From the NCBI RefSeq assembly GCF_000426865.1, contig NZ_AUGE01000021.1, positions 1 through 64,000 of the forward strand: DNA of 64,000 nt, read 5' to 3'. A model generated the notes under the pieces. The model was not told the origin of the DNA. It saw nothing but the letters and a program-made list of their open reading frames with translations, and did not search any database. Positions 14,998-23,632 of this stretch are shown here, in pieces. The number at the start of each line of letters is the position of its first letter. Within the stretch, counting starts at the first letter, position 1. The position numbers were made by a program, and so were the translations under genes. Origin of the DNA: Citrifermentans bremense R1 (GTDB lineage: Bacteria > Desulfobacterota > Desulfuromonadia > Geobacterales > Geobacteraceae).

Positions 14998-17900
14998 GCG
15001 CGTTTACCCCCTTTCTCGATGTTGCAGAGGAATGCCTTGAATTCGGGGATGCTCGTATTGGCGCAGCCGACGGACGGGGTCAGGACGTTGCCCGAGTCGC
15101 CGGTAGCAAGACCTGCATAACCGAAGTGCCAGGGAAGGCCCACCTGCTCTACCATTTTCCCCTGCACGTTGAACGGCTTGAGCCTGGTGGTGACCAGGGC
15201 CTTCGCCTCGATGGAACCGCGCTCGGTGGTGATCTTCACCTGGTCGCCGTTGTTGATCCCCTTGGAGGAGGCGAGCGTCTGGGAGATCTCGACGAACATG
15301 GTCGGGACCAGCTCCACCAGCCAGGGAAGGCTGCGGGTCATGGCGCCTGCCTGCCAGTGCTCGGTCATCCTGTAGGTGGTGCCGACGAACGGGTATTTGT
15401 TCAGGTCGCTGGACATGTTGGCCGGGGCCTTGACCGCCGGGTTGCTCTGCACCTTGGACATCAGGTTCTTGGCCGGGCTTTCGATCGGCTCGTAGTGCTC
15501 GGGGAACGGACCGTCCTTCATGTCCAGCGCGTAGAGGCGGCCATGCCCTTCAGGAATCATGATGAAGGGGTACTTCCCTTCCTTCGCGTCGTTCATCGGC
15601 GGCCAGGGACCGTCGGGGACGTCGCCTTTCCACTTCTTCTCCAGCGCGTCCCAGGCGATGACTGCGCGCTTGGGGTTGAACGGCGCGCCGTCCGGATTCA
15701 CGGAAGCCCTGTTGTAGATGATGCGGCGGTTGACCGGCCAGCACCAGGACCACTTCGGGAACATGCCGAGCCCGGTCGGGTCGGTGGCGTCGCGGCGGGC
15801 CATCTGGTTGCCGTCTTTCGTGTAGGAGCCGCAGTAGATCCAGCAGCCGGAGACGGTGGAGCCGTCGTCCTGCAGGTATTTGAACATCGGGACCTGGTCA
15901 CCCTTCTTGAACTCCAGGGTCTTGTCCTTGTCGACGATGGTCATGTCCTTGGTGAAGTAGCCGTTGATCTCCTTGGCGACCAGGTGCACTTCAGGCTCGT
16001 GGCCTTCGCCGTAGTTCCAGGAGAGCTTGGTGATCGGCTCGGGAAAGGTTCCCCCTTTCTGGTACGCCTTCTTCATGTGCTTCGCGAACTGGTCGATGAT
16101 CCAGAGGTCGCTCTTCGCATCCCCTACCGGTTCCGCAGCCTTGTAGCGCCACTGGGCCCAGCGGCCGGAGTTGGAGATGGAGCCTTCCTTCTCGACGGAG
16201 GAGGCTGCCGGCAGCATGAAGACCTCGGTCTTGATGTCTTTGGGGTTCACGCCGGGGCGCTTCCAGAAGATCGAGGTCTCGGTCTCCCAGAGGTCGACGG
16301 TGACGAGCCAGTCGAGTTTTCCCAGCGCCTCGCGGGTCTTCAGGGAATCCGGGCCGCCCACAGCCGGGTTCTGCCCCATGCAGACGAGCCCTTGCAGTTC
16401 GCCCTTGCCCATCTTCTCCATCAGTTTCATGAAGGAGTAGTTGCCGCTTCTCTTGGGGAGGTAGTCATAGCAAAAGCCGTTCTCGGCGGTGGCGTTGTCG
16501 CCATACCAGGCTTTGAGGAGGCTCACCGTGTACTTCGGGGTGTTCCCCCACCAGTTGGCGCTCTTCGTATCCTTGGTCTTCGGGGTCCACTTCTCCAGGT
16601 ATGCCTTCAGGTCGACGTTGTCGAACTCAGGGGACTTCAGGTAGCCCGGGAGCAGGTGGAAGAGCAGGCCGTAGTCGGAGGAGCCCTGTACGTTGCTCTC
16701 GCCGCGCAGCGCGTTCACGCCGCCGCCGGCGATGCCGATGTTGCCCAGCAGCATCTGCAGCATGGCGGTCGCGCGGACGTTCTGGGTGCCGTGGGTGGAC
16801 TGGGTGATACCCATTGCGTAGAGGATGGTGCCGGCCTTGTCGGCGCGCCCGGTGGAGCAGAACGCCTTGGCGACGGCGACGTAGTCTTCCTTCTTGGTGC
16901 CGGTGATGGAGCAGACCATGTCGACGGTGTAGCGGGAGTAGTGCTTCTTCAGCTGCTGGAAAACGCAGCGCGGGTCCTTCAGGGACTTGTCGCGCTTGGG
17001 GTTGCCGGAGCCGTCGACCGCGTAGGCCCAGGCCTTCGGATCGTAGGTCTTCTCCTGGTCGTCGAAGGCGCAGAAGATACCCTCGTTGAAGTCGTACTTC
17101 TCGTTGACGATGAAGGAGGCGTTGGTGTACTCGCGGACGTACTCCTCGTGGATCATGTTGTTCTGCAGCGCGAAGTTGATCATTCCGCCCAGGAAGGCGA
17201 TGTCGGTGCCGGGACGGATCTGCGCGTAGTGATCGGCCTTGGAGCCGGTCCTGGTGAAGCGCGGGTCGACGGCCAGAAGCTTGCCGCCGTTATCCATAGC
17301 CGCCTCGATCCATTTCATTGAAATCGGGTGGTTTTCTGCAGGGTTGCAACCGATGGCCAGGATGGCATCGGCGTTCTTCAGGTCAATCCAGTGGTTGGTC
17401 ATTGCCCCACGTCCAAACGAAGCCGCCAGACCGGCGACTGTAGCGGAGTGTCATATTCGGGCTTGGTGTTCGAGGTTCGCGACCCCCATGGAGCGGGCGA
17501 ACTTGCTCCAGAGGTAGCACTCCTCGTTGTCGAGACCGGCGCCCCCCAGGAAAGCCATCCCCTCGGTGCGGTTCACGACGTATTCCTTGTTGTCCTTCTT
17601 GTTGATCTCTTTGGCCTTGAAGGTCTTGTCGCGGGTCTCCTTCATCTTCTGGCCGATCCGCTCCAGCGCCCAATCCCAGCTCTTCTCTTCGAACTTGTCG
17701 CTGCCGGGAGCACGGTACATGACCTTCTGCAGGCGGCGCTCGTTGTTGGCGACCTGGAACAGCGCGCTGCCTTTCGAGCAGAGCGCACCCTGGTTGATCG
17801 GATGCTGGGTGTCCCCCTCGATGTTGACGATCTTGCCGTTCTTGGTATGCACCACAAGCCCGCAACCTACCGCGCAGAAAGGACAGATGGTGGTCGAGCT

Positions 17901-18023
17901 TTTCAGCCCCTTGGTGCGCATCTGCGAGGCATCGGCTCCGCCCGCTTCCGCTTTTTTGCCGGAAAGGACCAGTGCCGTAGCCAGCGCCCCTCCCTGCAGA
18001 AACTCCCTCCGTGAAACAGCCAT
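14994..18023 (-). CDS. fdnG: selenocysteine-containing formate dehydrogenase, catalytic (alpha) subunit
   Basis: One 1009-residue gene that looks split because of an in-frame TGA at 17451-17453 (codon 191). The flanking residues are EHQARI-(Sec)-HSATVAG and match the active site of FdnG-type enzymes, where Sec binds molybdenum. A hairpin with a GGTCT loop directly after the TGA fits a bacterial SECIS. The N-terminus has a Tat signal (SRREFLQGGALATALVLSG), then the [4Fe-4S] motif CPFCAVGCG. The large C-terminal part binds bis-MGD, including the DPRFTRTGSKAD and CANTSIPEFK regions. It oxidises formate to CO2, probably in the periplasm. The start at 18023 has AAGGAGAG upstream. Confidence 0.95.
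17413..17453 (-). promoter_or_regulatory. UGA selenocysteine codon with SECIS-like hairpin
   Basis: On the minus strand the TGA at 17453-17451 is followed, 12 bases later, by AGTCGCC and GGCGGCT, which form a seven-pair stem around the loop GGTCT. The GGUCU loop is the apical loop of the E. coli fdhF and fdnG SECIS that binds SelB. Spacing from the UGA fits as well. The hairpin is itself coding sequence. Confidence 0.88.
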
Positions 18024-18083
18024 GTTGAATCTCTCCTTTTCCCATGATAAACGTCGTGCCACCGTTAGTAAGCACGCGTATAC

Positions 18084-18099
18084 GGCAATTGCCATGCCA
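18084..18099 (-). promoter_or_regulatory. sigma-54 (-24/-12) promoter of the formate dehydrogenase operon
   Basis: The minus strand reads TGGCATGGCAATTGCC, matching the TGGCAC-N5-TTGCW consensus with exact GG-to-GC spacing. The predicted start site is about 50 bases upstream of the fdnG ATG. A sigma-54 activator gene lies divergently next to it. This promoter type needs an ATP-dependent activator, so expression should be off without the signal. Confidence 0.75.
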
Positions 18100-18216
18100 G
18101 CGCGTTTACGCAAATATCAAAAAATAGTTTGTACCGTAAGGGTTTGAAATGATACTGTTGTCACCGCCGGAAGGAAGCTCATTAAACATTAAACAACGCT
18201 CAAAGATGTGCCGTTT

Positions 18217-18233
18217 TGTCATGATGTGTGACA
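18217..18233. promoter_or_regulatory. candidate activator-binding inverted repeat
   Basis: TGTCA and TGACA are arranged as an inverted repeat with seven bases between them (18217-18233). The site lies about 120-130 bases upstream of the -24/-12 promoter on the minus strand, a usual distance for enhancer sites of NtrC-type activators. It is also just upstream of the activator's own gene, so it might serve both. Half-sites are short; this is tentative. Confidence 0.35.
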
Positions 18234-18291
18234 TTTTGACCAGGTTACACAGGTAGCGCCGTGGCAGGAGCAGCATGAGGAACACCGGGAA

Positions 18292-19662
18292 ATGAGACAG
18301 GAAAAGATTCTTATCTGCGACGACGAGGAAGGGATCCTCATCTATCTGAAGAAGCTGCTGCAGACCCAGGGATACCAGGTGGAGACCTTCAACGGGGGCG
18401 CGGCGCTCCTGCGCCGCCTCAAAGAGGGGGACCCCTCCGACGCGGACCTCCTTTTGCAGGACGTAAGGATGCCCGACATGGACGGCATCGCCGTGCTCAA
18501 GGAGGTGAAGGCGCTCCGCCCCTCGCTTCCCATCGTCATCATGACCGCCTTCGGAACCATAGACGCGGCGGTCGAGGCGATCAAGATGGGCGCCTACGAC
18601 TACGTCACCAAACCCTTTCCCAAGGAGAAGATACTGAGCGTCCTCAAAAACGCCCTGGAAAAGGAGCAGCTCTTGCAGGAGAACCGGGCGCTCAAGAGCG
18701 AGCTGGAGAAACCGATTCTGCAGGAATCGATCATCTTCAGAAGCGCCGCCTTCCAGGAGATCTACGACCTCACCCTGCAGGTCGCGGCCAGCGAAGCGAA
18801 CATACTGGTATTGGGTGAATCTGGGACCGGCAAGGAGCTCATCGCCGGCGCCATCCACTACAACAGCCTCAGGCGCGACCGGCGCTTTCTCTCCATCAAC
18901 TGCGCGGCCCTCACCGATACGCTCCTGGAGAGCCAGCTCTTCGGGCACGTCCGGGGCGCCTTCACCGGCGCGGTCGCGGCGCAGAAGGGGCTATTGGAGG
19001 AGGCCGACGGCGGCACCCTCTTCATGGACGAGATCGGCGACATGACCCTCCCCATCCAGGCAAAGCTCTTGCGCGTGATCCAGGAGCGCGATTTCATCCC
19101 GGTGGGGTCGACCCGCCCGAAAAGCGCCGATATCCGCTTCGTGGCAGCCACCAACAAGAATCTGGAGCAGGAGGTTCAGGAGGGACGTTTCCGCGAGGAC
19201 CTCTTCTACCGTCTGAACGTGATCAACATCCCGCTGCCGCCGCTTAGGGAGAGAAAGGACGACGTGGAGCCCCTGGCGCTGCATTTCCTGAAGAAGTACA
19301 GCCTGAAGATGAAGAAGCAGGTAACCACCTTGGCACCCGAGGCGCTGCAGCTTTTGTGCGGCTACGACTGGCCCGGCAACATCAGGGAGCTGGAAAACGT
19401 CATAGAGCGCGCAGTCATCCTGGCCCGGACCCAGACGGTCACCGCGAAGGAGCTTCCCATCTGGCGCAAACAGCCCCAAAAGGTGGAAGCGCCTCGCGGC
19501 GAGGCGCAGTTCGTCTCGCTGGAAAACGTGGAGAAGGAAGCCATCGAGCGGACCCTCTCCGGCACCGGGTACCACAAGAGCAGGTCGGCCGAGATCCTGG
19601 GCATCTCCAGAAAAACCCTGGACCGCAAGATCGTCGAATACCGCATCACCATTCCCTCATGA
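18292..19662 (+). CDS. sigma-54-dependent NtrC-family response regulator
   Basis: A 456-residue regulator in three parts. The receiver (1-120) has D57 in LLLQDVRMPDMDG. The AAA+ domain (about 140-370) has Walker A GESGTGKE and the sigma-54 contact loop GAFTGA near residues 222-227. A Fis-type helix-turn-helix (KSRSAEILGISRKTLDRKI) ends the protein. It couples ATP hydrolysis to open-complex formation at sigma-54 promoters, and the -24/-12 site ahead of fdnG is the obvious target. Its TGA overlaps the ATG of the downstream kinase (ATGA), so the two are made together. A weak GAGG-like ribosome site precedes the start. Confidence 0.92.
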   Translation: MRQEKILICDDEEGILIYLKKLLQTQGYQVETFNGGAALLRRLKEGDPSDADLLLQDVRMPDMDGIAVLKEVKALRPSLPIVIMTAFGTIDAAVEAIKMGAYDYVTKPFPKEKILSVLKNALEKEQLLQENRALKSELEKPILQESIIFRSAAFQEIYDLTLQVAASEANILVLGESGTGKELIAGAIHYNSLRRDRRFLSINCAALTDTLLESQLFGHVRGAFTGAVAAQKGLLEEADGGTLFMDEIGDMTLPIQAKLLRVIQERDFIPVGSTRPKSADIRFVAATNKNLEQEVQEGRFREDLFYRLNVINIPLPPLRERKDDVEPLALHFLKKYSLKMKKQVTTLAPEALQLLCGYDWPGNIRELENVIERAVILARTQTVTAKELPIWRKQPQKVEAPRGEAQFVSLENVEKEAIERTLSGTGYHKSRSAEILGISRKTLDRKIVEYRITIPS

Positions 19663-21644
19663 CCCTTCCCAAGCTGCGCTTTCCCATAAAGACCAAGCTC
19701 ACCGTGGCGACGCTCATCCCGCTGGGGATAGCGATCCTCATCTGCTGGATGGCCGGGGTCTTCATCCTGAGCTCCAAGGTCGCCGCCCAGGCCCAGGAGA
19801 AGGTCCGCTACGACCTGAGCGTCGCCCGCGAGGCGTACCAGAGCGAGCTTTCGCGCATCTACGACGTGGTGAAGCTCACCGCCTCCTTCGGCAGGACCGC
19901 CGAGACCATCGCCTCCGGCGACCGGCGGGCGGTGAGCGAGGCGCTCTCATCGCTAAAGGCCAGCGAGCGCCTGGACATCCTCGCCGCCGTGGACGCCTCG
20001 GGAAAGGTGATCTTCAGGGCCAACAACCCCGAGCTGCGCGGCGACGACAAGACCCGCAACCAGTTCGTGGCGCGCGCGTTGAAGGGGGAGATCGCCAGCG
20101 GCACCACCATCCTCCCCTCTTCCGAACTGGAGCTTGAAGGAGACAGCCTGGTGCGCCAGGCGCGCATCTTCCCCGCCGCAGGGGCCCCGGTGCAGCTAAA
20201 CGGCGCCATGTTCCTCCTGGTCGCGGCACCGGTGCGGGACAAGGCGGGGAACCTGCTGGGGGCGCTCTACGGCGGGGTGCTCCTCAACAACAACCAGAAG
20301 CTCGTGGACCGGATCCGCTCCGTGGTCTACGAGGGGGCACGGAAAAACGGCCGGGACGTGGGTAACTCCACCATCTTCCAGGGGGACATAAGGATCGCCA
20401 CCAACGTCCCCAACACCGACGGCAGCCGGGCCGTCGGCACCAGGCTCTCCGCGCCGGTCCAGGAGCGGGTGCTCCTCAAGGGGGCCAAGTGGGTCGGGCG
20501 CGCCTTCGTGGTGAACGACTGGTACCTGACCGCCTACGAACCGATCCTCTCGCTGCAGGGGGTCCCGATCGGCGCCCTCTACGTGGGGATGCTGGAGAGC
20601 CAGTATTCGGCGGTCAAGATCGACATGGCCGTTCTTTTGAGCTTCGTCCTTTTGGTGAGCGGTCTGGTGGGGGTTTCCATGGCCGGGTTCCTGGGGAGGA
20701 AGCTCTCCCAGCCGATACGGGAACTGGACCTCCTGGCGCGACGCGTAGCCGCCGGCGAGCGCAACGTGAAAAGCAGCATCGATTCCCGGGACGAGATCGG
20801 CGACCTGGCGGGGCGGTTCAACGACATGAGCCGCTCGCTCGTGGAGCGCGAGGACAGCATTATCGAGCTGAACCGAAACCTGGAAGAGAAGGTGCAGTCG
20901 AGAACGGCCGAACTGGAGGAAAAGAACCGGCTCCTGGTGCAGACCCGCGAGGAGCTGCTGCGGGTGGAGAAGCTGGCGGCGATAGGCGAGCTGGCGGCGG
21001 GGGTCGCGCACGAGATCAACAACCCGATGGCGATCATACGCGGCAATACGGAGCTGTTGCAGCTCTCGGTGCCGGAGGACGCCCCGATCCGGGAGGAAGT
21101 GGACACCATTTTCCAGCAGGTGAAAAGGGTGGAGCGGATCGTATCGAACCTGTTGAAATTCGCCAGGCGCGAGCAGATGGAAGCGGGCACCGTGCGGCTG
21201 AACGAGCTCTTGCACGAGATCGTGGGCCAGATCGGGCACCAGGTGTCGCTTGAGGGGATAGAGATAGCGGAGCAGTATGCGGAGAGCGTGGCGCAGGTGG
21301 AGGGGGATGCGGACCAGTTGCGTCAGGTGTTCACCAACCTGGTCTTGAACGCGGTGCAGGCGATGCCGTCAGGGGGCGTCCTCTCGGTGTGGACCCAGCA
21401 GGTGGAGCCCGCGGGGAGCTACGAGGTGAAGGTCCGCGACACCGGGATCGGCATCGCGCTGGAGAACCTGAGGCAGGTATTCAACCCCTTCTACACCACC
21501 AAGTCCAACGGTACCGGCCTCGGACTTTCCGTCTCCTACGGCATCGTCCGGGAGCATGGAGGGCGCATCGACGTCGAGAGCGTCCCGGGCGGGGGGAGCA
21601 CCTTCACCGTGGTGCTCCCGCGCTCCCAAACGCCGGGGGCTTAG
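19659..21644 (+). CDS. membrane-bound sensor histidine kinase (Cache, HAMP, HisKA)
   Basis: A 661-residue kinase. A first membrane helix lies at about 17-38, an extracytoplasmic Cache-type sensing region of about 290 residues follows, and a second helix lies near 325-345. A HAMP domain (QPIRELDLLARRVAAGERNVKS) leads to a coiled coil, a HisKA box with H451 (GELAAGVAHEINNPMAI) and a HATPase_c domain (NLVLNAVQAMPSGG, TKSNGTGLGLSV). It should phosphorylate the regulator encoded just upstream, with which it overlaps by four bases. Cache domains usually bind small carboxylates; formate or a related acid is a natural guess but is not shown by the sequence. Confidence 0.9.
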   Translation: MTLPKLRFPIKTKLTVATLIPLGIAILICWMAGVFILSSKVAAQAQEKVRYDLSVAREAYQSELSRIYDVVKLTASFGRTAETIASGDRRAVSEALSSLKASERLDILAAVDASGKVIFRANNPELRGDDKTRNQFVARALKGEIASGTTILPSSELELEGDSLVRQARIFPAAGAPVQLNGAMFLLVAAPVRDKAGNLLGALYGGVLLNNNQKLVDRIRSVVYEGARKNGRDVGNSTIFQGDIRIATNVPNTDGSRAVGTRLSAPVQERVLLKGAKWVGRAFVVNDWYLTAYEPILSLQGVPIGALYVGMLESQYSAVKIDMAVLLSFVLLVSGLVGVSMAGFLGRKLSQPIRELDLLARRVAAGERNVKSSIDSRDEIGDLAGRFNDMSRSLVEREDSIIELNRNLEEKVQSRTAELEEKNRLLVQTREELLRVEKLAAIGELAAGVAHEINNPMAIIRGNTELLQLSVPEDAPIREEVDTIFQQVKRVERIVSNLLKFARREQMEAGTVRLNELLHEIVGQIGHQVSLEGIEIAEQYAESVAQVEGDADQLRQVFTNLVLNAVQAMPSGGVLSVWTQQVEPAGSYEVKVRDTGIGIALENLRQVFNPFYTTKSNGTGLGLSVSYGIVREHGGRIDVESVPGGGSTFTVVLPRSQTPGA

Positions 21645-22072
21645 AGGATCGCCACCGCGTCACCGGGGCGCACCACGCCACCCTTCAGCACCTTGGCGAA
21701 GATCCCTTCCTTGGGCATGACGCAGTCGCCGGCCTGGTAGTAGATGGCGCAGCGGTTATGGCACTCTTTGCCGATCTGGGTCACCTCGAGGAGCGCCTCG
21801 CCCAGCTGCATCCGGGTCCCGATCGGGAGATGCACCAGGTCCACCCCTTCGGTGGTGATGTTCTCGGCGAAGTCTCCCTCTTTCACGTCGAGCCCCATGG
21901 CCACCATCTTGGCAATGCTCTCCTGAGCCAGGAGGCTCACCTGGCGGTGCCAGTCGCCCGCGTGCGCGTCCCCCTCGATGCCGTGGTTTTCCCGCAGCGT
22001 GACCTCGGGGACCGGGGTCTTGCGCTCACCCTTGTTGAGGCTCACGTTCACCGCGATGATTTTTCCAGTCAT
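21641..22072 (-). CDS. MOSC domain protein
   Basis: A 143-residue protein that is a single MOSC domain (LRENHGIEGDAHAGDWHRQVSLLAQES, GDFAENITTEGVDL, KECHNRCAIYYQAGDCVMPKEGIFAKVL). MOSC domains bind molybdenum cofactor or handle sulfur on it. C104 and C108 in KECHNRC are candidates for reactive Cys. It lies downstream of moaA on the same strand (56-base gap), with AAGGAG upstream, and its 3' end overlaps the kinase gene by four bases. The likely role is cofactor maturation or carriage. Confidence 0.88.
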   Translation of the reverse strand: MTGKIIAVNVSLNKGERKTPVPEVTLRENHGIEGDAHAGDWHRQVSLLAQESIAKMVAMGLDVKEGDFAENITTEGVDLVHLPIGTRMQLGEALLEVTQIGKECHNRCAIYYQAGDCVMPKEGIFAKVLKGGVVRPGDAVAIL

Positions 22073-22128
22073 AGCTAACTCCTTGTTGAATCGGGTCTGT
22101 ATCTAAACAATCTCAACCTGCCGCTTGA

Positions 22129-23109
22129 TCACCCGCCGACTCTGGACATGGCGAAGGGGACCGTTTCCGCGCCCTCGTCCGTCACCTCGTGCCGGCCCGG
22201 TTTCGCGGCCACGATGCGCTGCACCTCCTGGCGCAAAAGGGCGTCGTCCCCTGTGGCAAGGACCGGCCGCAGGTCCACCCCGTCACCTGAGAAGAGGCAC
22301 CCCTTGGCGATCCCCGAGGCGGTCACCCGCAACCGGTTGCAGCCATTGCAGAAGTGCCCGGTCATGGCGGTGATGATCCCCAGCGACCCCTGCGACCCCT
22401 GCAGCTTGAAGTTCTTCGAAGGGCCGGAGAGCTCGCTGTTGCTCACCTCCTCTATGAGGTAGCGGGCGCCGATGCGCTCCCTGATCTCGGCGCCCGGCAC
22501 GCAGAGTTCGCGCCAGTCGGCGTCGCCGCAGGTGGGCATGTACTCGATGAACCGGACCGCGTAGGGGCGCTTCATGGTGAGTTCCACGAAGTCGAGGATC
22601 TCGTCGTCGTTTACGCCGCGCATCACCACCACGTTGATCTTGTGCGGCGGGAAACCGGCTTTCTCGGCGGCCTCAAGGCCGTCCAAGACGCGCTTAAGCT
22701 CTCCGCCGCGGGTGATTGCCGCGAAGGTCTCGGGCTTCAGCGAGTCGAGGCTGATGTTCAAGCGCTGCACCCCCGCTTCCCGAAGTCCCTGCGCCATCTC
22801 CTTAAGGAGCAGGCCGTTCGTGGTCAGTACCAGTTCTTTGAGCCCGGGGAGCGCGCCCAGGCGCTCCAGGAAGGAGATTATCCCCTTTCTGACCAGGGGC
22901 TCCCCGCCGGTGACGCGGATCTTCTCGATGCCGGCGGCAACCGCCTCGGTCGAGATGCGCAAGAGGTCGGCGTAGGAGAGGACCTGCGAGTGGTCCAGTT
23001 TCTCGACCCCCTCTTCCGGCATGCAGTAGCGGCAACGGAGATTGCAGCGGTCGGTGACGGAGAGCCGAAGGTAATTTATGCACCTGCCGTAGGTGTCTAT
23101 CAGTGCCAT
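22129..23109 (-). CDS. moaA: GTP 3',8-cyclase (molybdenum cofactor biosynthesis protein A)
   Basis: A 326-residue radical-SAM enzyme catalysing the first step of molybdopterin synthesis with MoaC. The N-terminal cluster is CNLRCRYC, and the second C-terminal [4Fe-4S] site uses Cys residues in GHFCNGCNR and KGCLFSG. The chain ends in the conserved Gly-Gly needed for activity (MSRVGG). The ATG at 23109 (MALIDTYGR) is preferred; an in-frame extension to 23181 lacks family similarity. It is read away from the moeA-moaC-mog cluster, sharing a 520-base control region with it. Confidence 0.95.
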   Translation of the reverse strand: MALIDTYGRCINYLRLSVTDRCNLRCRYCMPEEGVEKLDHSQVLSYADLLRISTEAVAAGIEKIRVTGGEPLVRKGIISFLERLGALPGLKELVLTTNGLLLKEMAQGLREAGVQRLNISLDSLKPETFAAITRGGELKRVLDGLEAAEKAGFPPHKINVVVMRGVNDDEILDFVELTMKRPYAVRFIEYMPTCGDADWRELCVPGAEIRERIGARYLIEEVSNSELSGPSKNFKLQGSQGSLGIITAMTGHFCNGCNRLRVTASGIAKGCLFSGDGVDLRPVLATGDDALLRQEVQRIVAAKPGRHEVTDEGAETVPFAMSRVGG

Positions 23110-23306
23110 AGCTGAGCTTCTTCCCTGAAGCCGCCGGCTGCCGCCGACGGCTGGAATGCGAAAGTCGCCGCCCTCTCCCACACGGGTTCAGGCAGTATGC
23201 GAAAAACCATACCCTGTTTGATGGTGGTAATGCAACCCCTTAAAAAAGCGCGGACTACCGACAGGCGAGTGATGAGAAAACGTATACGCACTAGAGAAGC
23301 ACCGTC

Positions 23307-23332
23307 TAAAATCGCATAAGAATGCGATTTTA
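23307..23332. promoter_or_regulatory. palindromic operator or hairpin between moaA and moeA
   Basis: TAAAATCGCA (23307-23316) and TGCGATTTTA (23323-23332) are perfect ten-base inverted repeats with a six-base spacer. The dyad lies between two divergent molybdenum cofactor units. It may be a regulator binding site, for example for a ModE-like protein, though it does not match the ModE consensus I know. No regulator gene is adjacent. Confidence 0.45.
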
Positions 23333-23448
23333 CGAGCTGTTCGTTTGGCAGGCGCAGCGATGGAAAATCCTGGGTGGAAATTCTGGGAATAATATAATTT
23401 TTTATTTTTCTGCAATTGTGTTATGGCTTAAGCAAAACAAGCAGATAG

Positions 23449-23600
23449 TCTCCGAGCCGCAGCCTTCTAAAGGGAGTACCCCCACGAAGCTGGTGCCGTT
23501 GGGTGCCGCCGGAAACGGCGCCGCCTCCCCTTTGGAAAGGAGAACCGCCGCCGCCATTAAGCGCACGGGGTCCTCTCCTTTTGGGATGCAGGACCCTTTT
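23449..23600 (+). ncRNA. candidate molybdenum-cofactor riboswitch with terminator platform
   Basis: The moeA leader starts CTCCGAGCC at 23450 and contains AAAGGGAG, GGAAAC-type loops and GGAAAGGAGAACC, resembling the Moco RNA motif as I remember it. It ends in an intrinsic-terminator hairpin: GGGTCCT (23568-23574) with AGGACCC (23590-23596), then TTTT. AAAGGAG (23537-23543) is an exact complement of CTCCTTT (23575-23581) in the terminator loop, so the two folds compete. The position, 33 bases before a Moco biosynthesis operon, fits feedback control. I could not run a covariance search. Confidence 0.65.
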
Positions 23601-23632
23601 CTATTCCCACTCCACAGCAACAAGAGGTGACG

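Larger units (their letters stand above)
23110..23632. promoter_or_regulatory. divergent control region between moaA and moeA
   Basis: This 520-base gap has no gene. It holds a candidate Moco riboswitch (23449-23600), a perfect 26-base interrupted palindrome (23307-23332), the eight-base palindrome CGTATACG at 23281-23288, and a TATAAT box at 23393-23398 that could serve moeA but lacks a good -35. Confidence 0.6.

Noticed and set aside
12970-17321. Very long plus-strand frames (716 and 731 codons) opposite the formate dehydrogenase genes
   Set aside because: They are antisense shadows of GC-rich coding sequence. They have no ribosome sites or family similarity, while the minus strand gives clear FdnG, FdnH and NrfD proteins.
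17383-17402. Reading fdnG as two genes or as a frameshifted pseudogene
   Set aside because: The break is an in-frame TGA at the known selenocysteine position with a SECIS-like hairpin; the frame does not change.
18077-23288. CGTATACG octamers at 18077-18084 and 23281-23288, both near molybdenum genes
   Set aside because: An eight-base self-complementary string can recur by chance, and neither site has the longer ModE-type dyad.
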